Of a stretch of 64,000 nucleotides of DNA, positions 46,838-58,910 are shown piece after piece; positions within the stretch are counted from its first letter, which is position 1, and each line of letters begins with the position of its first letter. Made by a program: the position numbers and the translations under genes. The stretch spans positions 142,849,148 to 142,913,147 of the forward strand of contig CM077665.1 of NCBI GenBank assembly GCA_039707655.1. Reading direction: 5' to 3'. A model generated the notes under the pieces. That model did not search any database. It worked only from the letters and a program-made list of their open reading frames with translations, and was not told the origin of the DNA. This DNA is from Elymus sibiricus (lineage: Eukaryota > Streptophyta > Magnoliopsida > Poales > Poaceae).

Positions 46838-48422
46838 TGATACATCTCCAACGTATCTATAATTTTTGATTGTTCCATGCTATTATATTATCTGTTTTGG
46901 ATGTTTTATATGCATTAATATGCTATTTTATATTATTTTTGGGACTAACCTATTAACCTAGTGCCTAGTGCCAGTTTCTGTTTTTTCCTTGTTTTTGAGT
47001 ATTGCAGATAAGGAATATCAAACGGAGTCCAAACGGAATAAAATCTTCGCGATGATTTTTCTTGGACCAGAAGAAACCTACCAGACTTGGAGAGGGGGGC
47101 AGGAGACCTGCCGGGCGACGACAAGCCTGCAGGGCGCGCCCTAGGGGGGGCGCCCCCTGGCTTGTGGCCCCCCTACAGGCCTCCTAACCCTAATCTTCCT
47201 CCTATAAATTCCCAAATATTTCCCCAATACCAGAGAGAGCAACGATAATACTTTTCCGCCGCCGGAAGCCTCTGTTCCCGTGAGATCCCATCTTGGAGCC
47301 TTTTCCGGTAATCTGCCAGAGGGGGATTCGATCACGGAGGGCATCTACATCAACTCCATTGCCCCTCCGATGATGCGTGAGTAGTTCACCTCAGATCTTG
47401 GGGTCCATAGCTAGTAGCTAGATGGCTTCTTCTCTCTCTATGTTCTTCAATACCATGTTCTTCATGATCTTCATGGAGATCTATCCGATGTAATACTCTT
47501 TTGCGGTGTGTTTGTCGAGATCCGATGAATTGTGGGTTTATGATCAGATTATCTATGAATATTATTTGAATCTTCTCTGAATTCTTATATGCATGATTTC
47601 ATATCTTTGCAAGTCTCTTCGAGTTATTGGTTTGGTTTGGCCAACTAGATTGGTAATTCTTGCAATGGGAGAAGTGCTTAGTTTTGGGTTCAATCTTGCG
47701 GTGTCCTCACCCAGTGACAAAGTAGGGGTAGCGAGGCACGTATTTGTATTGTTGCCATCAAGGGTAAAAAGATGGGGGTTTCATCATATTGCTTGAGTTT
47801 ATCCCTCTACATCATGTCATCTTACTTAATGTGTTACTCTGTTCTTCATGAACTTAATACTCTAGATGCAGGCAGGAGTCGGTCGATGTGTGGAGTAATA
47901 GTAGTAGATGTAGAATCGTTTCGGTCTACTTGACACGGACGTGATGCCTATATGCATAATCATTGCCTTGGATATCGTCATAACTATGCGCTTTTCTATC
48001 AATTGCTCGACAGTAATTTGTTCACCCACCGTATTATTTTCCTTCAAGAGAGAAGCCTCTAGTGAAACCTATGGCCCCCGGGTCTATTTTCCATATTATA
48101 TTTTCAGATCTATAAATCAAAAATACCAAAAATACTTTGTTGCAATGTTTTTACTTTTGTTTTACTTTTCGTTTTAGTAATCTTTTATATCTATCTCTAT
48201 CAGATCTCATCCTTGCAAGTAACCGTGAAGGGATTGACAACCCCTTTATAGCGTTGGGTGCAAGTGTTTGATTGTTTGTGTAGGTGCAAAGATTGGGGCC
48301 TTGCTTGTACCTCCTACTGGATTGATACATTGGTTCTCAACAACTGAGGGAAATACTTATCTACTTTGCTGCATCACCCTTTCCTCTTCAAGGGAAAACC
48401 AACGCAAGCTCAAGAAGTAGCA
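46838..48422 (+). repeat. Solo LTR (TGATACA start, AAGTAGCA end); target duplication CTTAT
   Basis: 1585 bp, flanked by CTTAT at 46833-46837 and 48423-48427. It is only 141 bp away from the previous solo LTR and in the same orientation. Confidence 0.9.
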
Positions 48423-48427
48423 CTTAT

Positions 48428-48957
48428 CCGAGTGGGTCCATCCCTCTCCCTTCAAAGATTTAGTTGCAAACCAGTTTTTGCCTAAGTGCACAACCTATCG
48501 GAGTGAGAGCACTCCTCTCACCTTAGGCACTTAGTTGTGAACCATATTCGCCTAAGTACAAAACCGATCCGAGTGAGAGCACTCCTTGCATCTCGGACTC
48601 TTAGCTGCGAACCAGATTCGCCTAAGCATAAACCTCAGCCGATTGAGAGTACGAACTCCGAGTTCACCAAAACGCATCCAAACATTTTCGACCAGCTCAA
48701 AATATTAAAGCAAACAAGCAAGTGCATGAGCTCCAAGCTCGATCAAGTTTAACGATTACAAAATCACTCGGCATCCCGAGGCAAATTCATTCGGACTTAA
48801 AAAGTTTTTCGAGCATCTGGTGCAGGACTAGCTGGCTCAATGAAATGTTCAGGTAGATGGCATCTGTGATCCGAGTGGCTGCTTGGACGAACATCTCCAG
48901 GAAGTCTTGGAACTAGAGTTAATTTCTTGGTGTTAGCAACCTAAGTGACTTCAATTT
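48428..48957 (+). other. Gypsy 3' non-coding repeats (ACTCGG/CCTAAGTGC units)
   Basis: 48428-48640 has about three copies of a 70-bp unit containing CCTAAGTGCACAACC, GAGTGAGAGCACTCC and TTAGTTGTGAACCA. Non-coding part of the Gypsy element, downstream end of the antisense ORF. Confidence 0.6.
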
Positions 48958-51900
48958 CTACTTGCAATGGACTCGGACAAGCAAGAGAGCCACATCCACT
49001 CCACGATGAGTCGCACACTTCTTCCAGGATTCCACTCGGCTGGGCACGGCCTTCACTCGGTCCATCAATGACTCGATGTCTTCTTCGAGGTCTTCCCTCG
49101 GGAACTGTATTTCCTCAATGCTCTTCCTGGCTAGCTTCAAGCGGTTCATGTACTTCACCATGTTCTTAGTCCGCTCGTCCAGTCGAAGAAGCGACAAAAC
49201 AATACTGTCACACATGAGCAACCGTGTGGTGTCCAATTCCTTCTCAATCTTGTCGGTCTCCTTAGCGATGTCAGCACAAAAACTTGAGCACACGGGAGAA
49301 ACAAAGGTCAACACCAACAGAAATATCTTGAAGTAAGTGAAAGACACTCAGATTCAAGTATCATACCTTCAAGCTTCTTGTTCATCTCCTTAGTCTCCTC
49401 TTCAACAAACTGCTCAAGATTAGTTTTGTTTCGGAGAAGCTCGGCGACCTGGTCGTTAAGTTTCTTATTCTTCTCTGCAAAAGAATCTGCTTGATTTTTG
49501 AACTTTGTGTCCCACTCGGCATAGTTGCTCTTTAACTTAGAGATTTCTCCCTTCATGGCTTTAGCTGCAATCTTTAGCGTCTTATTTTCCTCTCTGAGTT
49601 CCTCAATGCTCTTCAGAGAGTCCTTAGCTGCTTTAGTCTTTGCACTGGCACTCTTCCAAGCTTTGGCTAGCTGGTTGTCCTTGTCCTCGAGAGCCTGCTT
49701 CATAGTTTCTACAGAAATATAGGTCCTGGGCCTCGTGTGCAGACATGTGTTCTCACTATGAATATCTCCTAAAGCGGGGTTACTTGTATCAAAGGGAAGA
49801 CAAGTTACGAAAGGCACACGGGTCATGAAGCATACCTCCCAGTGCACACTTCTCTTGCTCAAGGCGAGCGTTCTTGTGATTCTTCGTTTCCATATCAACA
49901 CGAAGATTGGCCAACTCCTTCTCCATGGTGACATAGTGGGTCCCAATCTCGCAAGTTCTCGAACGGAAAGACGAGTGAAAAAGCTTATCAGTTGGAAACA
50001 AGACAAGAATCCTTGTAAGAGAGGAACAAGCTAGATTAGTTCAAGATTCTCAAGCAATCCTACGTCTACTAAGGTTCCAGAAACCAGGTTATTCACTCGG
50101 TCAGCCGAGTGTGAAATTGTACTCCGAGTACAAGAACCACCAAAACTTTAGTTCTAAATACTACCGCCGATTGCCCGCAATTGACGATGGTCTCGGGGAC
50201 TACACCCAGTGGGTGCACTCAGCGTGCCCACTGGAGGAATTCTATTCGGACAGATCCGTGCTCCATGTAAAGACACATTGGGTTTTCTCAATGAAAATCC
50301 ACTAATGGAAAAATTTGCTCGAGCAGGCCATGAAAACTCCGACTAAAATCGCAAACATTCAAAAGTGCAAAAGAAAGAACTCGAAGACTCCAGCCAACTG
50401 CAAGCAGTCGGCTGAAATCTTGGGGGCTACACCCAATGGGTGCACTCAGCGCGCCCCCACCGGAAGAGAAACATCCGATTGATAAAATGAATGGCAAATG
50501 AACTTACAATTGTACTTACTCGAACATTGGTCTTCAAGGCTTCACTGGCATCGTACGCCTCCTTCGAGCGCTTGTTCATCACTTTGACCTGGATCATGGC
50601 CTCCTTGCTTGCCCCCAGTTGGTCCTACGGAACCCTTGACAGGGAGAACATGCTAAAGGGAGCAGATGACGGAGTTGGTGCTGGTGGAGGAGCCGGGGCA
50701 GCAACTACTAAGGCAGTTGGTTCCGCAAGCTCACCAGTCTGAGTTTAGGCTCTCGAGCTCGCGAACCACATGCCAGCATCTTCTAGGGGAGTCTGATCCA
50801 ATCGGCTTTTGGGAACTTCTCTCACCACACTCTCAGCAACGGCCTGCGCCTTTTCACCACCTTTCAGGCTGGGCGGATCAACTGCTTGACCCTCCTTCAC
50901 GAATTGTCGTCGTCTTCCACATGAATCACTTCTATCGGTGTTGCAAGTACACACCAACGATAAGTGTCAGTCACTAAGTCAGACGGATGTAAGTCACAAA
51001 AAACGGACAATACCTTTGAAAGTCACCGCATTCGCAGTATCAACCTCAGTCTGGCTCTTCTTGGTGGCATTCAGATCGAACGAAGTCGTCGACGTCGTGG
51101 CGCTGCATTTGCAAAATCACTCGGTCACAAATCATCTCGATTCATATAATTAAGACATTCGGTCTTGTTACTGACGTTGATGCTACATGCACAGTCATCT
51201 TGATTTTTGGCAAAGCCACGACCTTCTGAGGCTTGCTGGTTGACTGCTTGGACGGATTGGGCACCTTCTGTGTCGGCTCTGCAGACTCAGCTCAACCACG
51301 CTTAAAGTTTCGCGCAATCATAACAGGAATAGTCAGGACTAGGACACTCGGCACCTGAGCGCTAGGCACACGGGCACTCGGATCCCACGTCCTCTTGGAT
51401 CGAACCTCTCTGGGAATGTTTTCGGATGAAGAAGACTCCGCCTCTTCACCCTTCTCATTGTCTTCTTCATCATCGGCATCTTCTTCGTGGCTGTCTTCAG
51501 GGACGTGCTGCTCGATGTCACTTGCCACGTCTCTAGGGTTGTGGTCTCCATTCGGCACCAGAGAAATCATATTTTGAAGGCTCTGTTGAAGAAACAACCA
51601 AGAAGTCAAATTTGAAGGCATAAATTTTCCATCAAAACAACTTGAACGAGCAAGCATGTGTTTACCTCGGTAGGCAACGTGCCTTGTTGGTATGTAGTTA
51701 CCCTCCTCGCTCCTTGAGGATTGTCACGTGCGGAGGTGATGAGCTTCACTAGTTCCTCCACTTCTGACTCGGCCAGATCCTCAGGGTGCACCCGAGTGGG
51801 ATAACTCGGGCCTGTATACATCCACATGGGGTGCGCTCTCTCCTACAGCGGTTGGATTCTCCCAATGAGGAAGGTCCCCAGCATATCCATCACGTCCACT

Positions 51901-52631
51901 CCGGCTCTCTTGACACCCACCAGGACGTTAACCAAGATTTCTACATCTAACTTCTCCGCCTTCGTCACCTTGAGTGGCGGCGGAGCACCAACCCTCTCTC
52001 CTGGGTAGGGAGACCAATTTGCAAACCATCACTCGGGATCTCCTTACAGTAAAAGCAAGTATTTTGCCAGTTCTTGACAGTATCTAGAAATCTCATGGCT
52101 GGAAAGGCACTCTTCCCCCCTAAGTTGTATGCATAGCCCACCACACAGCCGAATCACATTGCTTTTCTCCTCATCTGAGGAAGACTTCTTTATGGTTTGG
52201 TATCGGCAAGTGAAAATACGTTTGAACAAAGCCCAGTGGGGAGGACAACAGATGAAATTTTGGCAAAGTGATACGAAGGCTGACAGGTATACCACTGCAT
52301 TCGGCGGGACATGGTGTAATTGCGTCCCAAACCAACTCAAGAAGTCGTGGAAGAAGGTATGGGCCGGCATAGCAAAATTTCATCGGATGTGCGTGATGAG
52401 GAGAACGTGCTCGTCCGGATGCGGTGCATGCTCCACCTCGTCCGGCTCCAGCGGCCTCCATCCTCATTCTGGGACGAGCCCGTCGGTGACGAGCTCGAGC
52501 ACCTGCTCCTTGGTGACTCTCGAGGGGAACCAATCCCCCTGGATCCAGCCGAGCGAAGGTCCAGAACTCGCCGTCGAGCCCTTCCGAGCCTTCTTCTGTC
52601 GCTCTAGCTTGGAGGTGGTCTCCTTCCCCAT
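48958..52631 (-). pseudogene. Antisense accessory ORF of the Gypsy element (putative gypsy type transposon / transposase_28-like), with introns
   Basis: Read on the minus strand from ATG 52631 (MGKETTSKLERQKKARKG). The patch VTKEQVLELVTDGLV and then HVPPNAVVYLSAFVSLC and CCPPHWALFKRIFTC are the recognised core of plant proteins named putative gypsy type transposon. Two in-frame TGA stops lie before 52370, others near 52040 and 51830 (FLIGRIQPL then stop). Downstream come an acidic stretch (51500), a coiled-coil segment (49715-49370; ELREENKTLKIAAKAMK, EKNKKLNDQVAELL) and a last helical segment to 48958. At least two GT-AG introns are visible: 49835-49709 and 49366-49283. Further introns probably lie between 51290 and 49990. 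It is antisense to pol of the same element. The function is unknown; the stops make this copy dead. Confidence 0.6.
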
Positions 52632-53499
52632 CTGCTCTGGCCGATCCGGCAAAGAATAGATAAGCGGGTGGCGAGTTCGTTGAAACGACGGTGGGGGAAA
52701 AGGGGATTTGATAATTTTTACCCTAGCCCCCCTCCATTTCATACCACAAGGTGAAACCACTTCACGAAATCCAGTCCGTCGATCTCAAGATCAAACAGTG
52801 CTCGCGGGACTTGCAGTACAGAGAAAGTGGGACAGGTGGCAGATTTTCTGGGCAAAAATCGAGGCGCCACACCCTCACTTTCCCCACGAACTGCAACATA
52901 ACCGTTGCCGCTTGGGCGCGGGGTATCAAATCGCGGAATTTTCACCATGGATCAATTCGATTGATCCCCTCAGATATCTTTCCAAAAATACGCTTTGGTC
53001 CACCGAAAACTTGCAAAAGGTCTTTGTCCACTCGGACGCACACTCTACAAACTAATTGAAGTCACCTTCAGGACTGCGACGGGATGACATCGATGCTCCT
53101 CTACGGATTTACTTGGCCCTTTTTCTAGGCTCCAAGATGTAAATTTCATAAACTTGGCCTCGGAGATGGCCTGTGCCGGCGTTCCTATGGGATAATAAGT
53201 GGCATCTATCCAGAGAATCAGTCCACGCACTAGCATCGTCATTCGGGTTTCATGGCACTTCCACATTCGGACCTCTAGTCAACCTCTTCCGAGATACATA
53301 TGAGTGCCACCAAGTTTTTCCCAGTGGTCAACATAGCCCGATCAATCGGCAAACACTTAGTCCAGAATTCGTTGCGGTTTTTCTTAGGTTACGATTGGTT
53401 GGCACTTGACGACGGGTTCTGGGTGGCTCCGCAACACTCGCTCCGAAACAAGCAATCAACTATTTTTTCATACAAAACCCCAACCAATTCAGGGGCTAA
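52632..53499 (+). other. Gypsy 3' non-coding region
   Basis: Between the antisense ORF start and the 3' LTR. Plus-strand frames (for example 52708-53055) have no known patches. The final CAATTCAGGGGCTAA before 53500 is the likely purine tract. Confidence 0.5.
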
Positions 53500-53556
53500 T
53501 GATGGGGTCACGTACTAAGGGTAGGGTCATGGAGTTGCCATCTTGGACCCACCTAG
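53500..53556 (+). repeat. Start of the Gypsy 3' LTR, truncated
   Basis: TGATGGGGTCACGTACTAAGG follows the purine-tract-like AGGGGC. Only about 57 bp remain before a Copia LTR fragment begins at 53557. Confidence 0.5.
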
Positions 53557-54075
53557 TGTTGGGGAACGAAGCATGGAAAACAAAAAATTCCCTATGAACA
53601 CCCAAGATCTATCTATGGAGATGCATAGCAACGAGAGTGGGAGTATGTCTATGTACCCTTGTAGACCGTTAAGTGGAGGCGTTTATAACGCGGTTGACGT
53701 AGCCGTACTCTTCACGATCCAATAGCGATCCGATCTGATCTAGCGACGAACGGACGGCACCTCCGTGTTCAGCACACGTGTGGCTCGATGATGTCTCCAC
53801 CTCCTCGATTCAGCGAGCGAGGGCGGAGTAGTAGATGGGAGCTCCGGCGGCACGATGTCGTGGTGGCGGTGATGGTGGAGCAATCTCAACAAGGCTTCGC
53901 CAAGCGCTACCGTAGATGCGTTTGGACGAGAAAACGGAGTAGGGGAGAGGGAGGGCTGCACCAGAGCTTGGGGTGCCGCTGCCCTCCCTCTCCTCTACTA
54001 TTTATAGGGGCAAGGGGGGAGGGGACGCCTAGCCCCTCCTCCAAGGGAGGGGGCGGCGGCCAAGGGGGGAGGCTT
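53557..54075 (-). repeat. Fragment of a BARE/WIS/Angela-type Copia LTR, minus strand
   Basis: TGTTGGGGAACG at 53557 is the reverse complement of the CGTTCCCCAACA end seen at 23436. The downstream text (TAGACCG, GCACCTCCGTGTTCAGCAC, CGGCGGCACG) mirrors that LTR in reverse, up to a CTATTTATAG box near 53997. It ends at 54075, where a CACTA terminus starts. Confidence 0.75.
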
Positions 54076-56230
54076 CACTACTGCAGGATGGTCCAAAGAC
54101 GACACATCAATCAAAGACCCTTCGACCAAACTGTGTGGGATGCACGAATCACAAACGGTTTAGTTATAGCTCCATCGCCAATGACGCGAACTGTGTGCGA
54201 TGGCGGACCCATCAAATACGATTTAAAAAATAGCTACGTGTGTGATGCATTGCATATAGTTTGTTCATATGAATTGTTTGTGATTAGCGAAGATAACAGA
54301 AACGGTTAACAAAACTACATACGTGTGCGATGCTGCGCAAACACTTTTTCCAAAAAATGTGTGTGTGATGTTGCCTATTATTGTACACGGTCTGAATAAA
54401 CGTAAACGTGTGTGATGCTTTGCACACGGTTTTTACAAATGATGTGTGTGTGTGATGTATTATATCATTGCACACAGTTATTTTAATGCAACCGTGTGTG
54501 ATGCCATGCATACAGTTTTTGTAAAAAGTGTGTATGTGATGTAGCATATCACTGCACACGATGTTAAAAACACAAACGTGTGTGATGCCTTCTGTTGACA
54601 CCAGACTTTGACACGGAAGAAAACGTTATTAAGATGGACTCAAATGAAGAAGTGATCTACACTAAAAAGTTCCATAGTGTTGACATGAACATTTTCGAAG
54701 TTTGGGTCATCACCGTCCGATCTTATCTCGAAGGCCAAAACTATGCTCAATGTACTAAGATTTCATATTCGGAGTACTGTTCGGCCAATAGCCCCCAAGA
54801 CTACCTCGTATGAGAAAATGTTCAACACGAATTGTCTTTGTCTCATCGAAACGATCGATTTTGATATAAAAATCATCTCAATCCAAGAGCGTATACAAAA
54901 GTTAGAGCCATCAGAGTGCGGCCCTACCACGAGGCAAAATATGGAGCGAGGGATCAGACAACCACCTAAGTGATGTCTGATGGGTCGCGCGAGCTGTTAG
55001 GCCCACAATAAAGCTTCTAATGGAAAAACTTACAACATGAAAAAGTTTCGTCTCGTCGATCTGATCGATTTTTATATATAAATCGTCCCAATCCGAGACA
55101 TATGCAACATGGAGAGACAAAACAAGATTAGGTTTAAGTTTCAACCTGGAGAGGCACACTTTTTTGCATACATTTGTGTACGATGTAGTCTGTCATCGCA
55201 CACATTTTTATAAATGAAACCGGGTGTGGTTCTTGAAATTATTATTTTTCCAAATAATAATGGTTTGGGCGATATGTTTGAAGGCGAACTGACATTTTCC
55301 TTCGGCGTTTGATTTTGAATTATTTTCTACACTTAACATGCACCATAGAATCCTCCATGTTAAAATTTGGCACTTTTCAGAGTTCATTTGCTATATTTAA
55401 ATCATTAACTGCATTCCAGTCATTTAATGGATATAATTCAAATTTGAATTATGAATACATGAAACAGTACGCAAAAATGATTTGAAAAATCATATTTAGG
55501 GTATTGAGTATATTTGTATGCCTCATACAAGAAACAAATATAAATGTATTAGACATATGTGGCAAGAATCAACCGCGGACATGGAGTTTGTTGGTATTAA
55601 AATTATAAAAATTGTAAATGAAGTCTAAAAAATATGAAACTTGGCATAGTGTCATTATATGACCTCACTATGATGTGGTAAAAATTTGAAAAGGTTTCAT
55701 CTTTTTTTTATGTACATCCTTTAGAAATCTGACAACCTCCAAGGAACGATCATGGTTTTAAGAGTGAATGCACCAAATTGGTGGCGAACTTATATTTTCC
55801 TTTATCATTTGACCTTGAATTTTTTTCTATAGTTAAGATACACCATAGAATCCTCCATATTAAAATTTGGCACTTTTCGAAGCTCATTTGCTATATTTGA
55901 GTCATTAACTACATTTCTAGTCATTTAACAGATACATTCAAATTTGAACTATGAGTATAGAAAACAGTATACAAAAGTGATTTGAAAATTCATATTTAGG
56001 ACAATGAGTATATGTGTATGCCTCATACAAGAAATAAATATAAAATTCAAATATCTATGTGGCAAGAATCAACCGTGAACATGAAGTTTATTGGTATTTT
56101 AATTCTAGAAAATGTATATAATGTCTAATAAATACAAAACTTGCCATGGTGTCAAACTGTCAATATAAGACCTCAGTATACTGAAGTAAAAATTTGAGAC
56201 ATTTTTTTTGATGGTGTAAGTGCAAAAATC
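54076..56230 (+). mobile_element. Non-autonomous CACTA element, right end not found
   Basis: The terminus CACTACTGCAGGATGG at 54076 is followed by about seven 55-65 bp subterminal units with GTGTGTGATG and CACACGGTTTT motifs (54225-54592). A different block follows (54593-55160, starting TGTTGACA, possibly an inserted LTR fragment), then similar subterminal motifs (55175-55210) and a 500-bp direct duplication (55284-56220). No transposase frame. Frames such as 54601-54284 are by-products of the repeats. The matching right terminus is not recognisable. Confidence 0.7.
55284..56220. repeat. Direct duplication, period about 500 bp, two diverged copies
   Basis: GGCGAACT at 55284 and 55783 starts two copies. 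Both have CACCATAGAATCCTCCAT, TTAAAATTTGGCACTTTTC, TTTGCTATATTT, TGCCTCATACAAGAAA and GTGGCAAGAATCAACCG in the same order. AT-rich, non-coding. Confidence 0.85.
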
Positions 56231-56439
56231 AAATGGCAAGAAAGCACACATATGTGTACTGAATTATTATTGGTGAAGAGATTGAAGCCTTGGCTCGATG
56301 AGATGGCATAAATCCATCCGTCCACACTCCACGACCAAGAAAAATATCTAGCCTTATCTCTTCACCACGTACTCTCCATATCCACACATATATCTAACTA
56401 GCATCAATCCAACCTTCTGTAGAACGACGAACATGACAC

Positions 56440-56760
56440 ACACTTCTTCCATGCCATGGCCGGCGAGGCAGACTACGCCTTCTCTACGCTCCGACTAGGA
56501 GCAGAACACGGCGGGGCGGGGAGTGCTCGGCGTCGGGCGTCCGTGCGTGAAGCGGGTGCCATGGACGCCGTGAGGCTCGTCGTTGGCCGTAGACGCGAGT
56601 ACGAACACGAAGCAGCCGTACAGTTCCGGGATCTCTATCCGGTGGCACAACTGCTTCAACAAGTTCTGCATCTCGAGAGGCAGCGTCGTGGAGGTGCAGT
56701 TCGTGGCCATGTAAGCTAGCTTCCCGTGCATGTCTTTCCAAGAATCCATCCACTAAGCTG
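56440..56760 (-). pseudogene. Possible captured gene fragment, unidentified
   Basis: A GC-rich island in AT-rich DNA. The minus-strand frame 56749-56495 (84 codons) starts MDSWKDMHGKLAYMATNC and reads LEMQNLLKQLCHRIEIPELYGCF, which looks like real protein before it turns Arg/Pro-rich. The plus-strand frame 56456-56719 overlaps it. I do not recognise the gene. It could be an exon caught by the neighbouring transposon or chance coding in GC-rich DNA. Confidence 0.3.
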
Positions 56761-57700
56761 GCTGCTAGCTAGCTTGCCGGATAGTACTAATCTAATCTTG
56801 TTTTTTATATGTCTAAGTATGATGTCTCTAACCATCTAATCGATTCTTGATTCTTCTCATCCATCAAGATTCTCCAAGACATTTCCTGTCAACGTCACAA
56901 CAGAGTTTTCAACATCTTTCATGCTAATCACATTATTAGCAATTCCCAAACAGAATTAAAATTTTACTCCCCCTCCACCATTCAAACACATTTCATGGCT
57001 AGCCGAATCCACGGGTACCATCCAAGCAATCAACTTTCTAGAGGGAGTTGTTGTTTATTTATTTTTGTATTATGTAGGACTGGGCATCCTTTTTACCAGC
57101 CTCTCCCGTGCAATGACAAGTGAATAAACACTCATCTTGAGAATAACCAGCTTAGCATGGAAGATAATGACCGCCCCATCGCTCCATGAGCGGTACGAGC
57201 GCACAAAACAGATGTTTATTTGAATGTTTAGAGGTGGCACGTGTAAATTTACTTGGAATGGCAATGAAATACCACATATAGGTAGGTATGGTGGACTCTC
57301 ATGGAAGAAACTTGGTTCAAGGATTTGGATGCACAAGTAGTATCTCTACTTAGTACGAAGTTTTGGCTAGCAAAAGGTTCTAAACAAGCATCACATGTTG
57401 GAGAATCCATAACAATATAACTTCTATGCAAATGTACCCAAACATAATCATTACATTGTCTTTCTTGTCCAACTTCAACTATTTGATCAAGGTTGAAAAT
57501 AATTAAAGAGTATTCACAATCATAAAAGATGTCCAATATAATATATTTGTATGTGAAGGTTCTCTTTCTTATACTAATCATTCATCGATTGCTTGTATGA
57601 CCAATATTGTGATTGTCAAACTTCAATAGATTTTACTTTCTAAACCAAATGTGAAACTACTACTAAGCATAAATCGCATTGATTATTTCAGATTTATGAT
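56761..57700. other. AT-rich intergenic DNA, probably old retroelement
   Basis: No supported gene. The minus-strand frame 57581-57249 (110 codons) has no known patches. It is continuous in texture with the Gypsy remnant that follows. Confidence 0.4.
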
Positions 57701-58110
57701 ATTTCATTCATTCATGATTTACTCTTAGGATAAAAGGGAAGCACATCAAACTACTATCAAAAAGATATATGTGAAGATCAATGAGTAGTCAAACAATTAA
57801 GTAGCTATGGAGGACTCTCTCTCAATAAAGACTTCCAGATCTGAGTATTTTATTCAAACATCAAACAAAACAAAAGACACTTCAAGAATAGCACGCATCA
57901 TGTGAACGAATAAAAATTTAAGCTCAACATAGGCTAACCGATAATTGCTGATGAAGAGAGGTGGGATGCGTAGCATCCCCAAGCTTAGATGCTTGAGACC
58001 TCTTGTCATATTGACTTGGGGTACCTTGGGCATCCCCAATCTTGAGCTTTTGTGTCTCGTTCAATCCTCTCATCCACAATTGTAGCACACACATGGACAG
58101 TAAGCATAAC
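57701..58110 (-). mobile_element. Gypsy 3' non-coding remnant, minus strand
   Basis: On the minus strand GATTGGGGATGCCCAAGGTACC at about 58037 and AAGCTTGGGGATGC at about 57986 repeat the text found at 2720-2800 in the plus-strand Gypsy fragment, in the same order. No LTR is attached. Confidence 0.65.
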
Positions 58111-58910
58111 ACACACTACCAAACCATCTAGTTCAACACAACACGATATGAGTAGCATACAACAACAACTAGCATGCTACCAATTTATTGAGTTCAACAC
58201 ACGGCCACACACCAACAAGCATGCTATCAATCCATCACAACTAGCTACCAATCCATTGTGTTCAACGCTATGATACAACCCTAGCATGCTAAAAATCCAA
58301 CACCAATAGCTACCACAACCTCACATTCTCACAAATCCATAGTGTACAATGCTACAAGATGGACACAGATCAAACCCAACCACATGCTCTCAGATCTAGC
58401 AAGAACGAGTACAAAGAAGGGGGTGATTGAACTCGCAGAGGCCATCGTTGCAGCTCGAGGAGGACACAGAACATGTCAGAGAAGAGGTGGACACGAGTCG
58501 CCGCCGTGGACCGCCGACTAGATAAGAAGCGTTGCTTACCTGCTCGTCGGTGCCGCTCCGCGTTGGAGGGAAAGCTCGAGGGGGGGGGGGGTGAGGTGAT
58601 GGAGGCTATATAGGGCGATTGGACCGGCGGGAGGTAACCTGAAATCCTCGTGTCGATTTTTCGGAGACGCGCACGAGCTCGCGCCATCTCCGTGGTTGCA
58701 TGAGCTCCGCGCCGCGTTCCCCTCCCTTGCTTCGGCCGAGCCTGGGTCGCTAGAAACTGCAGATTCGGGGGTTCCTAGCATGCCTGGCTGTGAGGTGCTT
58801 TAAACTCCATGCGATGCAAGCCAAACAATGAACTCGAGCAAACCAAACAACCCGATTTCTTCCCGCGCAGGTCTGGTTAGGCTCAATGCGGGCAACCAAA
58901 CACGCCCTTA
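58111..58910. mobile_element. Probable DNA-transposon piece ending at a GGGCGTGTTTGGTT terminus
   Basis: Reverse-complement reading from 58909 gives AAGGGCGTGTTTGGTTGCC, a terminus style of hAT and PIF/Harbinger elements, next to TTAA. An AGCATGCTA-rich direct-repeat stretch lies at 58175-58300, a run of 10 G at about 58580, then GC-rich DNA. The opposite terminus is not found, so this is tentative. Confidence 0.35.

Larger units (their letters stand above)
44572..53556 (+). mobile_element. Decayed Gypsy element of Tat-like layout with antisense ORF and nested solo LTRs
   Basis: Plus-strand pol end (44572-44981), then 3' non-coding DNA interrupted by two solo LTRs, then a long minus-strand accessory ORF (52631 to 48958), then a 3' non-coding part and the start of an LTR at 53500 (TGATGGGGTCACG) after AATTCAGGGGCTAA. 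The repeated phrase GGGTGCACTCAGCG (50209, 50438) and ACTCGG-rich text fit a Fatima-like wheat Gypsy family (memory only). Extra ORFs between pol and the 3' LTR, sometimes antisense, are typical of the Tat lineage. Its left part is missing. Confidence 0.6.

Noticed and set aside
54284..54601. A 105-codon His/Thr/Val-rich minus-strand ORF
   Set aside because: It arises from CACTA subterminal repeats with GTGTGTGATG units; the protein repeats simply mirror them.
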